From assembly GCA_023247215.1 (NCBI GenBank), contig JAHFGX010000008.1, positions 1 to 42,891 of the forward strand: a stretch of 42,891 nt of DNA. Direction: 5' to 3'. Under the pieces are notes generated by a model, which was not told the DNA's origin, made no database searches, and saw nothing but the letters and a program-made list of their open reading frames with translations. Shown here one piece after another: positions 34,562 through 42,740 of the stretch. The stretch is from Candidatus Omnitrophota bacterium (GTDB lineage Bacteria; Omnitrophota; Gorgyraeia; Aquiviventales; Aquiviventaceae). Every line of letters begins with the position of its first letter. The stretch's first letter is position 1. The translations under genes and the position numbers were made by a program.

Positions 34562-35539
34562 CTAAGACGAGGCTGCGAAATCAGAGGAGATGCTGATGTA
34601 GGCCTTCTCTTGAAGGCGCTGCAGCCACTGGGCCATCCGCTCCCGGAACTTGTCCTGGTACACCTGGTCTTCAACCTGCCGTCGCGAGGCTGCCGCATCG
34701 TCCGCGCCGATGTGGCGGCGCTCTTCCACCTGGATGAGATGGAAGCCCAACCGCGTCTGGATCGGTGGGGAAATCTCGTGCACGGCCGCGTGCGAGATCG
34801 CCGCATCCAACTCCGGCAAGAGCTGCCCGGACCGCACCCATCCCAGCAGGCCCCCCTCATGGGCATGCGGGTCATCCGAGTAAGTGCGGGCCAGCTCTTC
34901 AAAGAGGGCGCCGCGCTGCAGGCGCTCGTAGAGATGCGTCGCCAACCCCCTGGCCTCGTCCACCGGCCGCTCCGGTGTCACGCGGATCAGCAGATGCCGC
35001 ACCTGCGCTTCTTCGCCGGTGGTCTGGTCCACGCCGTGATCGCTCAACGCGCCGTCAATCTCGGCGGGGCTCACGACGAGCTTGGCGCGCACCTCCTGCT
35101 CGATCGCCCGCTGGATGAGGATCTGATCGCGAAGCTCCTGCTTCAGGCGCTCTTCCGTCAACCCTTCTTCCTGCAGCATGGAGGCAAAGGCGTCGTCGGT
35201 CTTCAACTGCTCGCGGATCCGGCTCAACCGCTCAGCCACCTCCTCTGAGCTGGCCGCCAATCCCAGCCGCCGCGCTTCTTGGAGCATCAGGCGCTCTTCA
35301 ATCAACCGCTGGAGCACCGCGCGCCGCATGGCGGTTTCCGCCCCGCGGGTCTCCGCGCCCTCAGCGTCGGCCCGCTCCTTCAACGCCGCCACGCGCGCCT
35401 GCACATCTCCCTCGGTCACGACGTCCTCGTTCACGACCGCCACGATCCGGTTCGTCATCGCGGACGGCTGGACGTCCCACCACGGTGCGAGCATCACGGC
35501 CAGCGCCGCGCTCAAAGCGACGCTCCACGATCTGGTCAT
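34562..35539 (-). CDS. surA: SurA-like periplasmic peptidyl-prolyl isomerase/chaperone
   Basis: A 325-residue exported protein. A signal sequence (MTRSWSVALSAALAVMLAPW) is followed by the SurA N-terminal helical domain (NRIVAVVNEDVVTEGDVQAR) and one parvulin domain (VRHLLIRVTPERPVDEARGL, YSDDPHAHEGGLLGWVRSGQ). E. coli SurA has two parvulin domains. SurA-type chaperones help outer-membrane proteins fold, so this supports a Gram-negative envelope. ATG 35539 overlaps the mfd stop as ATGA. Confidence 0.88.
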   Translation of the reverse strand: MTRSWSVALSAALAVMLAPWWDVQPSAMTNRIVAVVNEDVVTEGDVQARVAALKERADAEGAETRGAETAMRRAVLQRLIEERLMLQEARRLGLAASSEEVAERLSRIREQLKTDDAFASMLQEEGLTEERLKQELRDQILIQRAIEQEVRAKLVVSPAEIDGALSDHGVDQTTGEEAQVRHLLIRVTPERPVDEARGLATHLYERLQRGALFEELARTYSDDPHAHEGGLLGWVRSGQLLPELDAAISHAAVHEISPPIQTRLGFHLIQVEERRHIGADDAAASRRQVEDQVYQDKFRERMAQWLQRLQEKAYISISSDFAASS

Positions 35540-37482
35540 GGCCGCTCGCCCCTCATCGGCTGCCGCGGCTGGCGGCACTGTCGAACCGCTTCCCGCAGCA
35601 GCCGGCAGTAGTAGTCGAATCCCACCGCCGTGATATGCCCATGCTGCTCCGGCCCCAAGATATTGCCCGCGCCGCGCAGCTTGAGATCTTCCATGGCGAT
35701 CGTAAACCCGGACCCCAGCGCCGTATGCTTCGCGATCGCCTGCAGCCGGGCGCGAGACTCCTCTGTCAAGACCGTCCCGCGCGGCACCACCAAATAGGCG
35801 TAGGCCTTGCGCGTGAACCGTCCCACCCGTCCGCGCAGTTGGTACAGCTCGGCCAACCCGAACTGGTGGGCGTCGGCGATGATCATGGTGTTGGCATTGG
35901 GGATGTCCACGCCGGATTCGATGATGGTGGTGGTCACCAGCACGTCGAGCCGCCCTTCCATGAAATCCGCCACGGTGCGGGCCAGCGCCTCTTCCGCCAT
36001 CTGCCCGTGCCCGATGCCGATGCGCGCTTCCGGCACCAGGGCGCGCACCCGCGCGGCCACGCGCTGAATGCTCCGCACCCGGTTGTGGACGACGTACACC
36101 TGCCCGGCCCGCGCCAGCTCCTGCCGGATCCAGCGGCCGAGGGAGTCATCATCATCTTCGGCCACTACCGTCTCCACCGGGTGCCGGTGCTCAGGCGGGG
36201 TGGTGATCAGCGAGAGGTGCCGCGAACCCATCAGCGACAGGTACAACGTCCGGGGGATCGGCGTGGCCGACAGGGTCAGCACATCCAGCTGGCTGCGCCA
36301 GCGCTTCAGCTGCTCTTTCTCTTTGACGCCGAAGCGCTGCTCCTCATCCACAATCAGCAAGCGAAGGTCCCGGAACGCGAGGTCGTCTGAGAGAAGCCGG
36401 TGCGTGCCGATGACGATGTCGCACTGCCCGGTCTGCAACGCCGCAATCACCCGCCGCTGCTCCGCCTCTGATTGAAAGCGCGAGAGCGTCTCCACCGTGA
36501 CCGGCAGCGACTTCATCCGGGCCGAAAACGTCCGGTGATGCTGGTAGGCCAACACCGTGGTGGGAACCAAGACAGCGACCTGCTTCTGCGCGGTGACCGC
36601 CTTGCAGGCGGCCCGCAGCGCGACCTCGGTCTTCCCGTACCCGACATCGCCCAGCAGCAAGCGGTCCATCGGCACCGGCTGCTCCATGTCGCGCTTGACG
36701 TCGGCGATGGCGGCCAGCTGGTCCGGGGTCTCGCGATACGGAAATGCCCGCTCGAAAGCCTGCTGCCATTCGTGGTCCGGAGGAAACGCGTAGCCTGGCA
36801 GGGCCAGCCGCTTGGCCTGGACCTCCAGCAGGTCCTTCGCATAGGTCCACGCGGAGATGTAGGCGCGGTCCTTCGCCCGCTCCCAGGCCTGGCCGCCCAG
36901 CTTATGCAGCTGGGGGGCGCGCCCGCCGAACCCCACGTACTTCTGCACCAGGTGCAGCTGCTCCAAGGGCACGTACAAGCGGTCCCCGTCGGCGTATTCC
37001 AGGATCAGCGCATCGGTCTGCCCGTGCCGCAGCGGCCCGCCCGCCTCGGAGGATGCGTGGCGGGCAGGCAGGGTCGTCCGTCCGGCGAACCGCCCGATCC
37101 CGTGGTCCACGTGGACCACCAGGTCTCCGACCGCGAGGTCCAGCGTGCCCTCGAACGGGATGTCGGAAGCTGGTAGTGCGGCCGTGGGGGCGATGCGGCT
37201 CGCGACCTCGCATGGCAGGATGACGACCATGGAGTGCCGATCCAGGGTATCGGTGGTAGCCGGATTGAAGCTGCGGATCGAGAGCACGCGGGAACCGTGA
37301 AGCTCCACTCGCAAGGGGCACTCAAAGGTGGCGGGAAAGATATCCAGGACGCCGCCGCGGAGAGCCACATCACCGGGGTCGGCCACTTGACCCGTGCGCC
37401 GGTAGCCGAACCGCAGCAGCTGTTCCAGCGTCTGGGTCACCTCAAGACGCTCCCCCACATAGAGACGGCAGCAGTCCAACAT
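35536..37482 (-). CDS. mfd: Reduced transcription-repair coupling factor (Mfd-like), about 648 aa
   Basis: The protein holds: a remnant of the D1 UvrB-like module (GYRRTGQVADPGD, LRGGVLDIFP, residues 26-50); a CarD-like RNA-polymerase interaction domain (VGDLVVHVDHGIGRFAG, 118-134, to about 185); and the RecG-like motor with Walker A GDVGYGKT (278-285), DEEQ (379-382), TLSATPIPRTL and QLRGRVGR. Normal Mfd has about 1100-1200 residues. Missing are the first part of D1 with D2, the D3 domain between D1 and the RNAP-binding domain, and the C-terminal autoinhibitory D7; the protein stops soon after VGFDYYCRLLREAV. The ATG at 37482 is 4 bases past the argS stop; a TTG at 37515 is a weaker option. 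No fragment of the missing parts is adjacent, so this is not a simple frameshift. Confidence 0.88.
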   Translation of the reverse strand: MLDCCRLYVGERLEVTQTLEQLLRFGYRRTGQVADPGDVALRGGVLDIFPATFECPLRVELHGSRVLSIRSFNPATTDTLDRHSMVVILPCEVASRIAPTAALPASDIPFEGTLDLAVGDLVVHVDHGIGRFAGRTTLPARHASSEAGGPLRHGQTDALILEYADGDRLYVPLEQLHLVQKYVGFGGRAPQLHKLGGQAWERAKDRAYISAWTYAKDLLEVQAKRLALPGYAFPPDHEWQQAFERAFPYRETPDQLAAIADVKRDMEQPVPMDRLLLGDVGYGKTEVALRAACKAVTAQKQVAVLVPTTVLAYQHHRTFSARMKSLPVTVETLSRFQSEAEQRRVIAALQTGQCDIVIGTHRLLSDDLAFRDLRLLIVDEEQRFGVKEKEQLKRWRSQLDVLTLSATPIPRTLYLSLMGSRHLSLITTPPEHRHPVETVVAEDDDDSLGRWIRQELARAGQVYVVHNRVRSIQRVAARVRALVPEARIGIGHGQMAEEALARTVADFMEGRLDVLVTTTIIESGVDIPNANTMIIADAHQFGLAELYQLRGRVGRFTRKAYAYLVVPRGTVLTEESRARLQAIAKHTALGSGFTIAMEDLKLRGAGNILGPEQHGHITAVGFDYYCRLLREAVRQCRQPRQPMRGERP

Positions 37483-37486
37483 CAGG

Positions 37487-39187
37487 TTACATCCGGCGGG
37501 GCGCGCTGATTCCAAGCAGCTCGAGGCCGTTCGCCAGCACCCAGCGCGCGGCGGAAATCAGCTTCAGCCGGGCGCGGGAGCGCGGCACGTCTTCGGTGAT
37601 CACCCGCTGCCGGGTGTAAAACACATGGAACAGCTCAGCCAGCTTCTGCAGGTAGGCGGTCATGCCGTGCGGCTCCAGTTGCTGGGCGCAGGCCCGGACC
37701 GCCACCGGAAAATGGCACAGGTGGCGCAACAGCCGCCGCTCCTCCGGCTCGCTCAAGCGCGCCAGGTCCACGCGGCCCAAGCGCCGAAACCACGGGAGCT
37801 GCCCCTGGGCATAGGCCAGGATGCTGCAGATCCTGGCGTGGGCATACTGCACGTAATAGACGGGGTTCTCTTGCGCCTTGGATTTCGCCAGCTCCAGGTC
37901 GAAATCCAGATGGCTGTCCATCGTCCGGATGAGATAAAAAAACCGCGTGGCATCCACGCCGACCTCATCCAAAATTTCCCGGAAGGTGATGAACTCCCCC
38001 TGGCGCTTGGACATCGGCACCGGCGCGCCGTCCCGCGACAGCGTGACCAACTGCACGATCCGGACCACCAAGCGGTCCGCCGGCTGACCCAAGGCGGTCA
38101 TCGCGGCTTTGACCCGGGGGATGTAACCGTGGTGGTCCGGCCCCCAGAGGTTGACCATGAGCCCGTAGCCCTGCTCGAATTTCCACGCGTGGTAGGCGAT
38201 GTCCGGCGCCACATAGGTCAATTCGCCGGACTGTTTCTTGACGACCCGGTCCTTGTCGTCGCCGAATTTCGTGGAGGCAAACCAGGTGGCGCCGTCCTGC
38301 TCAAAGAGCAACCCGCGGCTCCGGAGCGCATCGAGCGCCCGGTCGATCTTCCCGGACGTCCGAAGCCATCGCTGGCTGGTCCACCGGTCAAACTGCAAGC
38401 CAAAATGGCGCAGGTCCTCCTGGATCCGATGGAGCTGCTCCTTCATCCCCTGCTCCGCAAACCACTCGAGCGGTTTTTGAAGCACGGCGGGCCCGCATTG
38501 CGCCACCAGCGCCTTCGCGCTGTCCGTGACATACGCGCCGTGGTAGCCGTCTTCGGGAAACAGCTCGGCCTGCCCGAGCTGCTCAGCGCAGCGCGCGCGG
38601 AGGGATTTACCCAACAGCTCAATCTGCCGGCCTTCATCGTTCAAATAATATTCGGCTGTGACCCGATAGCCCTGGAACCTCAACAGCCGGGCCAACGCGT
38701 CGCCTTCCGCCGCTTGCCGGCCATGGGCCACGCTCAGCGGGCCGGTGGGGTTGGCGCTCACAAACTCGATCAAGACGGATTTTCCCGCGCCGGCCTGGCC
38801 GCGGCCATACTGGTGACGCTCCCGATGGATCCGCCGCACCACCCCGCTCAGGGCCTGCTGGGACAAGAAAAGATTGATGAATCCCCTGACCACGTCCAGA
38901 CGCTCGACGACGCCGGCCAGCCGCCGAGCCGCCAGGACCGCGCGGAGCTGTGCGATGATCTCTTCCGCCACCGCCGGCGGAGGCTGCCGCCTGGCCGACG
39001 CCAGGGTAAACGCGATGGGAGAGGACAGATCGCCCAGCGAGGCTTCCTTCGGAATGTCCCACCGGACGGCAGCCGTTGACGCCGGCAACGACTCCTCCGC
39101 TCCGGCGGACGCAGCCCAGGTCCGCACCGCTTCCTGCAGCGCGTCGGTCAAGGCTTCATCGAGATGTCTCAAAGGCGGTTGAGTCAT
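37487..39187 (-). CDS. argS: Arginyl-tRNA synthetase with altered HIGH motif
   Basis: A 566-residue class I synthetase. IEFVSANPTGPLSVAHGRQA is the diagnostic ArgRS segment, but the HIGH signature reads S152-V-A-H155 instead of His-Val-Gly-His. VNLWGPDHHGYIPRVKAAM and PMSKRQGEFITF (KMSKS-like region) are conserved. The anticodon-binding DALR domain ends the protein (YAHARICSIL to LELLGISAP). Length is normal. It follows rsfS by 34 bases and precedes the reduced mfd. Confidence 0.95.
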   Translation of the reverse strand: MTQPPLRHLDEALTDALQEAVRTWAASAGAEESLPASTAAVRWDIPKEASLGDLSSPIAFTLASARRQPPPAVAEEIIAQLRAVLAARRLAGVVERLDVVRGFINLFLSQQALSGVVRRIHRERHQYGRGQAGAGKSVLIEFVSANPTGPLSVAHGRQAAEGDALARLLRFQGYRVTAEYYLNDEGRQIELLGKSLRARCAEQLGQAELFPEDGYHGAYVTDSAKALVAQCGPAVLQKPLEWFAEQGMKEQLHRIQEDLRHFGLQFDRWTSQRWLRTSGKIDRALDALRSRGLLFEQDGATWFASTKFGDDKDRVVKKQSGELTYVAPDIAYHAWKFEQGYGLMVNLWGPDHHGYIPRVKAAMTALGQPADRLVVRIVQLVTLSRDGAPVPMSKRQGEFITFREILDEVGVDATRFFYLIRTMDSHLDFDLELAKSKAQENPVYYVQYAHARICSILAYAQGQLPWFRRLGRVDLARLSEPEERRLLRHLCHFPVAVRACAQQLEPHGMTAYLQKLAELFHVFYTRQRVITEDVPRSRARLKLISAARWVLANGLELLGISAPRRM

Positions 39188-39221
39188 CGCCGTCCTTCAA
39201 CGCTGGGATGGAGAGCCGGGG

Positions 39222-39662
39222 CTACTGCCCTGGCCGGCCGGAGAGCACCGGGGCCGGGGTGGGAAGGTCAAGCGGCAGCCGTGGGGCGTCGCCCCACAGC
39301 CGCTCCAATTGATAAAAAGTGCGGGTCGGCGGATCGAACACATGGAGCACGATATCTCCGCAATCCACGACGACCCAGGAAAATTCTTCCGCGGAGGGAG
39401 GGCGTCCCAAGCGTCTGTGAGGCTGGGTCACGCGAGACTGCAGGCCTTCGACTGGCCTCGCCCGCATATGATGCCGGTGGAGCGCGTGCTCAACGGCCTC
39501 GACAATCGCCCTGGCTTGGGGGCGGCTGGCGGCTGTCGCGATGATGAAAAAATCCGCCACGCTCGATAACTGCCTCAGATCAAGCGCCAGCACATCGTCG
39601 GCGAGCTTCTCCTGCGCCGCGCCGGCAACGATCAGCGCCTTGCGTGAACTGTCAATAACCAC
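39222..39662 (-). CDS. rsfS: Ribosomal silencing factor RsfS
   Basis: A 146-residue protein of the RsfS/Iojap family, which binds L14 on the 50S subunit and blocks subunit joining under starvation. DVLALDLRQLSSVADFFIIA and WVVVDCGDIVLHVFDPPTRT are the typical segments. The last 25 residues are Pro-rich. The start is GTG 39662, 4 bases past the preceding small gene. In many bacteria it sits next to nadD, which here is two genes upstream. Confidence 0.93.
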   Translation of the reverse strand: MVIDSSRKALIVAGAAQEKLADDVLALDLRQLSSVADFFIIATAASRPQARAIVEAVEHALHRHHMRARPVEGLQSRVTQPHRRLGRPPSAEEFSWVVVDCGDIVLHVFDPPTRTFYQLERLWGDAPRLPLDLPTPAPVLSGRPGQ

Positions 39663-39666
39663 GGTC

Positions 39667-39807
39667 CTATGGCTTCAAAATGCGGTACAACCCTGTGCCG
39701 CAATCCGGGCAGCGGCCTTTCATCGCCGGACGTCCGTTCTTCATTTTGACTTTCTGGCCGTCTTTCATTTCCTTCTTGGCCTTGCACTTCACACAATACG
39801 CGTCCAT
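39667..39807 (-). CDS. Small zinc-ribbon protein, DUF5679-like (46 aa)
   Basis: A 46-residue protein that starts MDAYCVKCKAKKEMKDGQKV and ends GRCPDCGTGLYRILKP. The C5-x2-C8 and CPDC pairs form a zinc ribbon, and the sequence resembles the small DUF5679 family. ATG 39807 has AAGGAGG four to five bases upstream, a strong site. It lies between the CNNM gene (73-base gap) and rsfS (4-base gap). Function is unknown. Confidence 0.85.
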   Translation of the reverse strand: MDAYCVKCKAKKEMKDGQKVKMKNGRPAMKGRCPDCGTGLYRILKP

Positions 39808-39855
39808 CCATCCTCCTTGTTGTTGAATGCACCGACCCGGGCTGCAAGTCCGTTC

Positions 39856-39884
39856 AGCGTAGCATGAGCGTTTGCAGACGTCAA
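39856..39884 (-). promoter_or_regulatory. Possible promoter before the zinc-ribbon-rsfS-argS genes
   Basis: TTGACG (39884-39879) and TACGCT (39861-39856) are 17 bases apart on the minus strand, in the 73-base gap after the CNNM gene. The -35 is strong and the -10 is weak (3 of 6). The predicted leader is about 40 bases and includes AAGGAGG. Confidence 0.4.
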
Positions 39885-40891
39885 CTCTTGGTGGGACGCC
39901 GGCGGCGCGGCGGCTCTTCCTGTAATTCCCCGACGATCTCTTCCAGCACGTCCTCGATCGTCACCAGGCCGGACGTTCGTCCCTGCCGGTCCTGCACGAT
40001 GGCGATCTGCACCTTCAATCGCTGGAACTCCGTCAACAGTTCGGCGACCCGTTTGGTCTCCGGAACGGTATACGCCGGCTGGATGAGATCGGCCAGCACG
40101 AACAGCCCGCCATGCCGCCAGACCGCCAACAGGTCGCGGGCATAGATCACCCCCTCAACGTGGTCCAGCGACCCGCGGTACACGGGAATCCTGGAGTGCC
40201 CTTCTTCCACCAGGAGGTCAAGCACCCGTTCAGGGGGCTGGCTGACCTCCACCCCGGCAATGTGGTCGCGCGGGATCATCATGTCCCGCACGACCGTGTC
40301 GTCGAACTCAAAGATCCGGTGCAGCATCCGCAGCTCGCGCTCCGCCACCACCCCGGCCTCCCGACCCATCTGGATCATCACTTTGAGCTCCTCTTCAGTG
40401 ATGAGGGGAGAGCGGGCGAGGCGGTGCTCGCCGAGGGCCCGCATGATCCCTTGGCTCACCCGTGTAAATAACGCCACGGCCGGGCGCATCACGACCAGGA
40501 GCCAGCGGGTCGGCCGCGCCAGCAACAACGCCGCCCGGTCGGCATGGCGGGCGGCAAACAGCTTCGGGGTAATCTCGCCCACCACCAGAAGCAGGATGGT
40601 GACGGCCACCGCCGCCACGAGCGGCCCCCTCTCCGGGCCCAGCACCCGCACCAGCAGCACCGTGCCGAGCACCGACATCCCGACATTCGCCAGGGTGTTC
40701 GTCACCAAGACCGTGGCGATGAGCCGGTCCAGCTGCGTCAGCAGCCGGTACACCAGCTTGGCGGCTGGAGATCCGCGCTGCATCAGGTGGCGCAGGCGCA
40801 CCTTGTTGACCGCGAGAAATGCCGCCTCGGTCATCGAGCAGTAGGCGGAAATTCCCAAGAGGACGGCAAACGTCCCGGCCCACCAGAGCAC
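39881..40891 (-). CDS. CNNM/DUF21 membrane protein with CBS domains (HlyC/CorC family)
   Basis: About 336 residues. The N-terminal DUF21 domain has several membrane helices (WWAGTFAVLLGISAYCSMTE, VLVTNTLANVGMSVLGTVLL) and the VVGEITPKLFAARH motif. A CBS pair follows (VVRDMMIPRDHIAGVEVSQP to LVTIEDVLEEIVGEL). The family includes magnesium/cobalt exporters; the C-terminal CorC_HlyC domain is absent. No ATG fits the start: GTG 40891 was chosen, while CTG 40906 or ATT 40903 overlapping the nadD stop are possible. Confidence 0.88.
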   Translation of the reverse strand: MLWWAGTFAVLLGISAYCSMTEAAFLAVNKVRLRHLMQRGSPAAKLVYRLLTQLDRLIATVLVTNTLANVGMSVLGTVLLVRVLGPERGPLVAAVAVTILLLVVGEITPKLFAARHADRAALLLARPTRWLLVVMRPAVALFTRVSQGIMRALGEHRLARSPLITEEELKVMIQMGREAGVVAERELRMLHRIFEFDDTVVRDMMIPRDHIAGVEVSQPPERVLDLLVEEGHSRIPVYRGSLDHVEGVIYARDLLAVWRHGGLFVLADLIQPAYTVPETKRVAELLTEFQRLKVQIAIVQDRQGRTSGLVTIEDVLEEIVGELQEEPPRRRRPTKS

Positions 40892-40902
40892 CTCTGAAGG
40901 AA

Positions 40903-41475
40903 TCAGCGACGCCCCCCGCGATAGAATCGTCCGCGGGCAATCGCGCGCGCCACCGCGTCCGGCACCAGGTAGCGGATAGACCGCCCCTGCCGGATCCGCG
41001 CGCGGATCTCCGAAGAAGAAATCTCCACCGGCGGCATCCGGATCCGCCGCATGCCCAGAATGGCCGCCCCGGCCGGCGCACGGCCGCGCTCGGCGACCAG
41101 GAAGGTGCAGAGCCGCGCCGCGTCGTCCATCCGGTACCACCGGACGCCCAAGAGGTCGGATCCCACGATCCAGAACAGGCGCGCGGCCGGCACACGCGCG
41201 CGCAGCGCCTGCAGGGTGCGCCAGGTGTACGAGACGCCCCCCAACCGAAGCTCCAGATCGGAGGTGAAAAACTTGGGGTATCCCTTGACGGCCGCTTGCA
41301 CCAGGCGAAACCGCTGCGGGCCGCCCAGGAGATCCCGTGAGGATTTATGCGGAGGGGCCGCCGCGGGCATGAACCAGACCCGGTCGAGCGCAAACTGCTC
41401 CCGGGCGGACTCGGCCAACAGCAGGTGCCCCAGATGAATCGGGTTGAAGGTCCCACCGAGGATGCCGAGTCTCAT
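40903..41475 (-). CDS. nadD: Nicotinate-nucleotide adenylyltransferase
   Basis: A 190-residue nucleotidyltransferase that makes nicotinic acid adenine dinucleotide. MRLGILGGTFNPIHLGHLLL carries the (H/T)xGH element and ISSSEIRARIRQG the C-terminal signature. Its product is also the substrate of LarB, found elsewhere in the window. The start overlaps the proA stop by 4 bases. Confidence 0.96.
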   Translation of the reverse strand: MRLGILGGTFNPIHLGHLLLAESAREQFALDRVWFMPAAAPPHKSSRDLLGGPQRFRLVQAAVKGYPKFFTSDLELRLGGVSYTWRTLQALRARVPAARLFWIVGSDLLGVRWYRMDDAARLCTFLVAERGRAPAGAAILGMRRIRMPPVEISSSEIRARIRQGRSIRYLVPDAVARAIARGRFYRGGRR

Positions 41476-42737
41476 TCACGGATCTGTCCGCTGCCGAGCA
41501 CCACGTATTTGTAGGTCGTCAATTCCTCCAGCCCCATCGGGCCGCGCGCATGGAGCTTGTCCGTGCTGATCCCAATCTCCGCCCCCAGGCCGAACTGAAA
41601 CCCATCCGTGAACCGCGTCGAGGCGTTCACGTAGACGCACGCCGAATCCACCTCCGCGAGAAACCGCGCGGCATGCGCCTGGTCGGTCGTCACGATCGCA
41701 TCGGAATGGTTGGAACCGTAGCGGGCGATGTGGGCGAGGGCCTCCTCCAGCGAGCCGACCACTTTGACCGACAGAATCAGGTCCAGGTATTCCGCCGACC
41801 AATCGTCCTCCGTCGCCTCCGCCGCGCCGGGGACCATCTGCCGGGTGCGCTCGCATCCGCGCACCTCGACCCCCGCCGCCTGGAGCTTCGCCGCGATCTG
41901 CGGGAGGAACGCCGGAGCGGCTCCCGCATGCACCAACAACGTTTCCATCGCGTTGCAGGTCGCCGGGCGCTGGCACTTCGCATTCAGCGCGATCCGCTCC
42001 GCCATCGCCAGGTCGGCCGGCTGGTCCACGTAGACGTGGCAGACGCCCTTCGCATGCTTGATGACGGGAATGCGCGAGGTCTCAACGATCTTGCGGATGA
42101 GCGCCTCCCCGCCGCGCGGGATGATCACGTCAATCTCATGGTCCAACTGCAGCATCGCGTCCACCCCGGCCCGGTCCGGCACGGGCACCACGCTCACGGC
42201 CGCCGCCGGCAAGCCGGTGGCCTGCAACGCCTGCTGCAGCGCCTCCGCAATCGCGCGGTTGGATTGGAACGACTCCGCCCCGCCGCGCAGCACGACGGCA
42301 TTCCCGCTTTTCAGGCAGAGCGTGGCGCAATCGCTGGTCACATTGGGGCGCGATTCATAAATGATGCCCACCACGCCCAGGGGCACGCGCACCTTGCGGA
42401 TGGTCAGGCCGTTCGGCCGCTGCCACTCCCGCAGCACGGTCCCCACGGGGTCCGGCAGCGACGCCACCGCTTCCGCCGAGGCGACCATTTCTTTAAGGCG
42501 GCTCTCGGTCAGCGTCAACCGGTCCACCAGCGCCGCCCCCAATCCGGCCCGCCGGGCCGACTCGACATCGGCCGCGTTGGCCGACAGGATCTGCTGCTGT
42601 CGCTGGACCAACGCCGCCGCCATGGCCCGCACCGCCTCATTTTTTTTGGAGGAGGTGGCGGCGGCCAGCTCGCGGGACGCGACGCGCGCGGCCGCGGCGA
42701 CCTGCTGAACTTGCTGTTGAATGTGGTCGAGCGCCAT
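41472..42737 (-). CDS. proA: Gamma-glutamyl phosphate reductase
   Basis: A 421-residue aldehyde-dehydrogenase-fold enzyme, the second step of proline synthesis. The catalytic cysteine is C261 in NAKCQRPATCNAMETL. VGIIYESRPNVTSD and VLRGGAESFQSN are further conserved pieces. It follows proB by 3 bases, the usual pair. Confidence 0.97.
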   Translation of the reverse strand: MALDHIQQQVQQVAAAARVASRELAAATSSKKNEAVRAMAAALVQRQQQILSANAADVESARRAGLGAALVDRLTLTESRLKEMVASAEAVASLPDPVGTVLREWQRPNGLTIRKVRVPLGVVGIIYESRPNVTSDCATLCLKSGNAVVLRGGAESFQSNRAIAEALQQALQATGLPAAAVSVVPVPDRAGVDAMLQLDHEIDVIIPRGGEALIRKIVETSRIPVIKHAKGVCHVYVDQPADLAMAERIALNAKCQRPATCNAMETLLVHAGAAPAFLPQIAAKLQAAGVEVRGCERTRQMVPGAAEATEDDWSAEYLDLILSVKVVGSLEEALAHIARYGSNHSDAIVTTDQAHAARFLAEVDSACVYVNASTRFTDGFQFGLGAEIGISTDKLHARGPMGLEELTTYKYVVLGSGQIRE

Positions 42738-42740
42738 CCC

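Noticed and set aside
35536-37482. The short Mfd-like gene as RecG
   Set aside because: It has the CarD-like RNAP-interaction domain and the D1-type RGGVLDIFP segment, which RecG lacks, and lacks the RecG wedge domain.
39632-39847. 71-residue minus-strand frame overlapping the small zinc-ribbon gene
   Set aside because: It is in another frame, has no motif, and overlaps rsfS. The 46-residue frame with paired cysteines and a strong ribosome site is the better gene.
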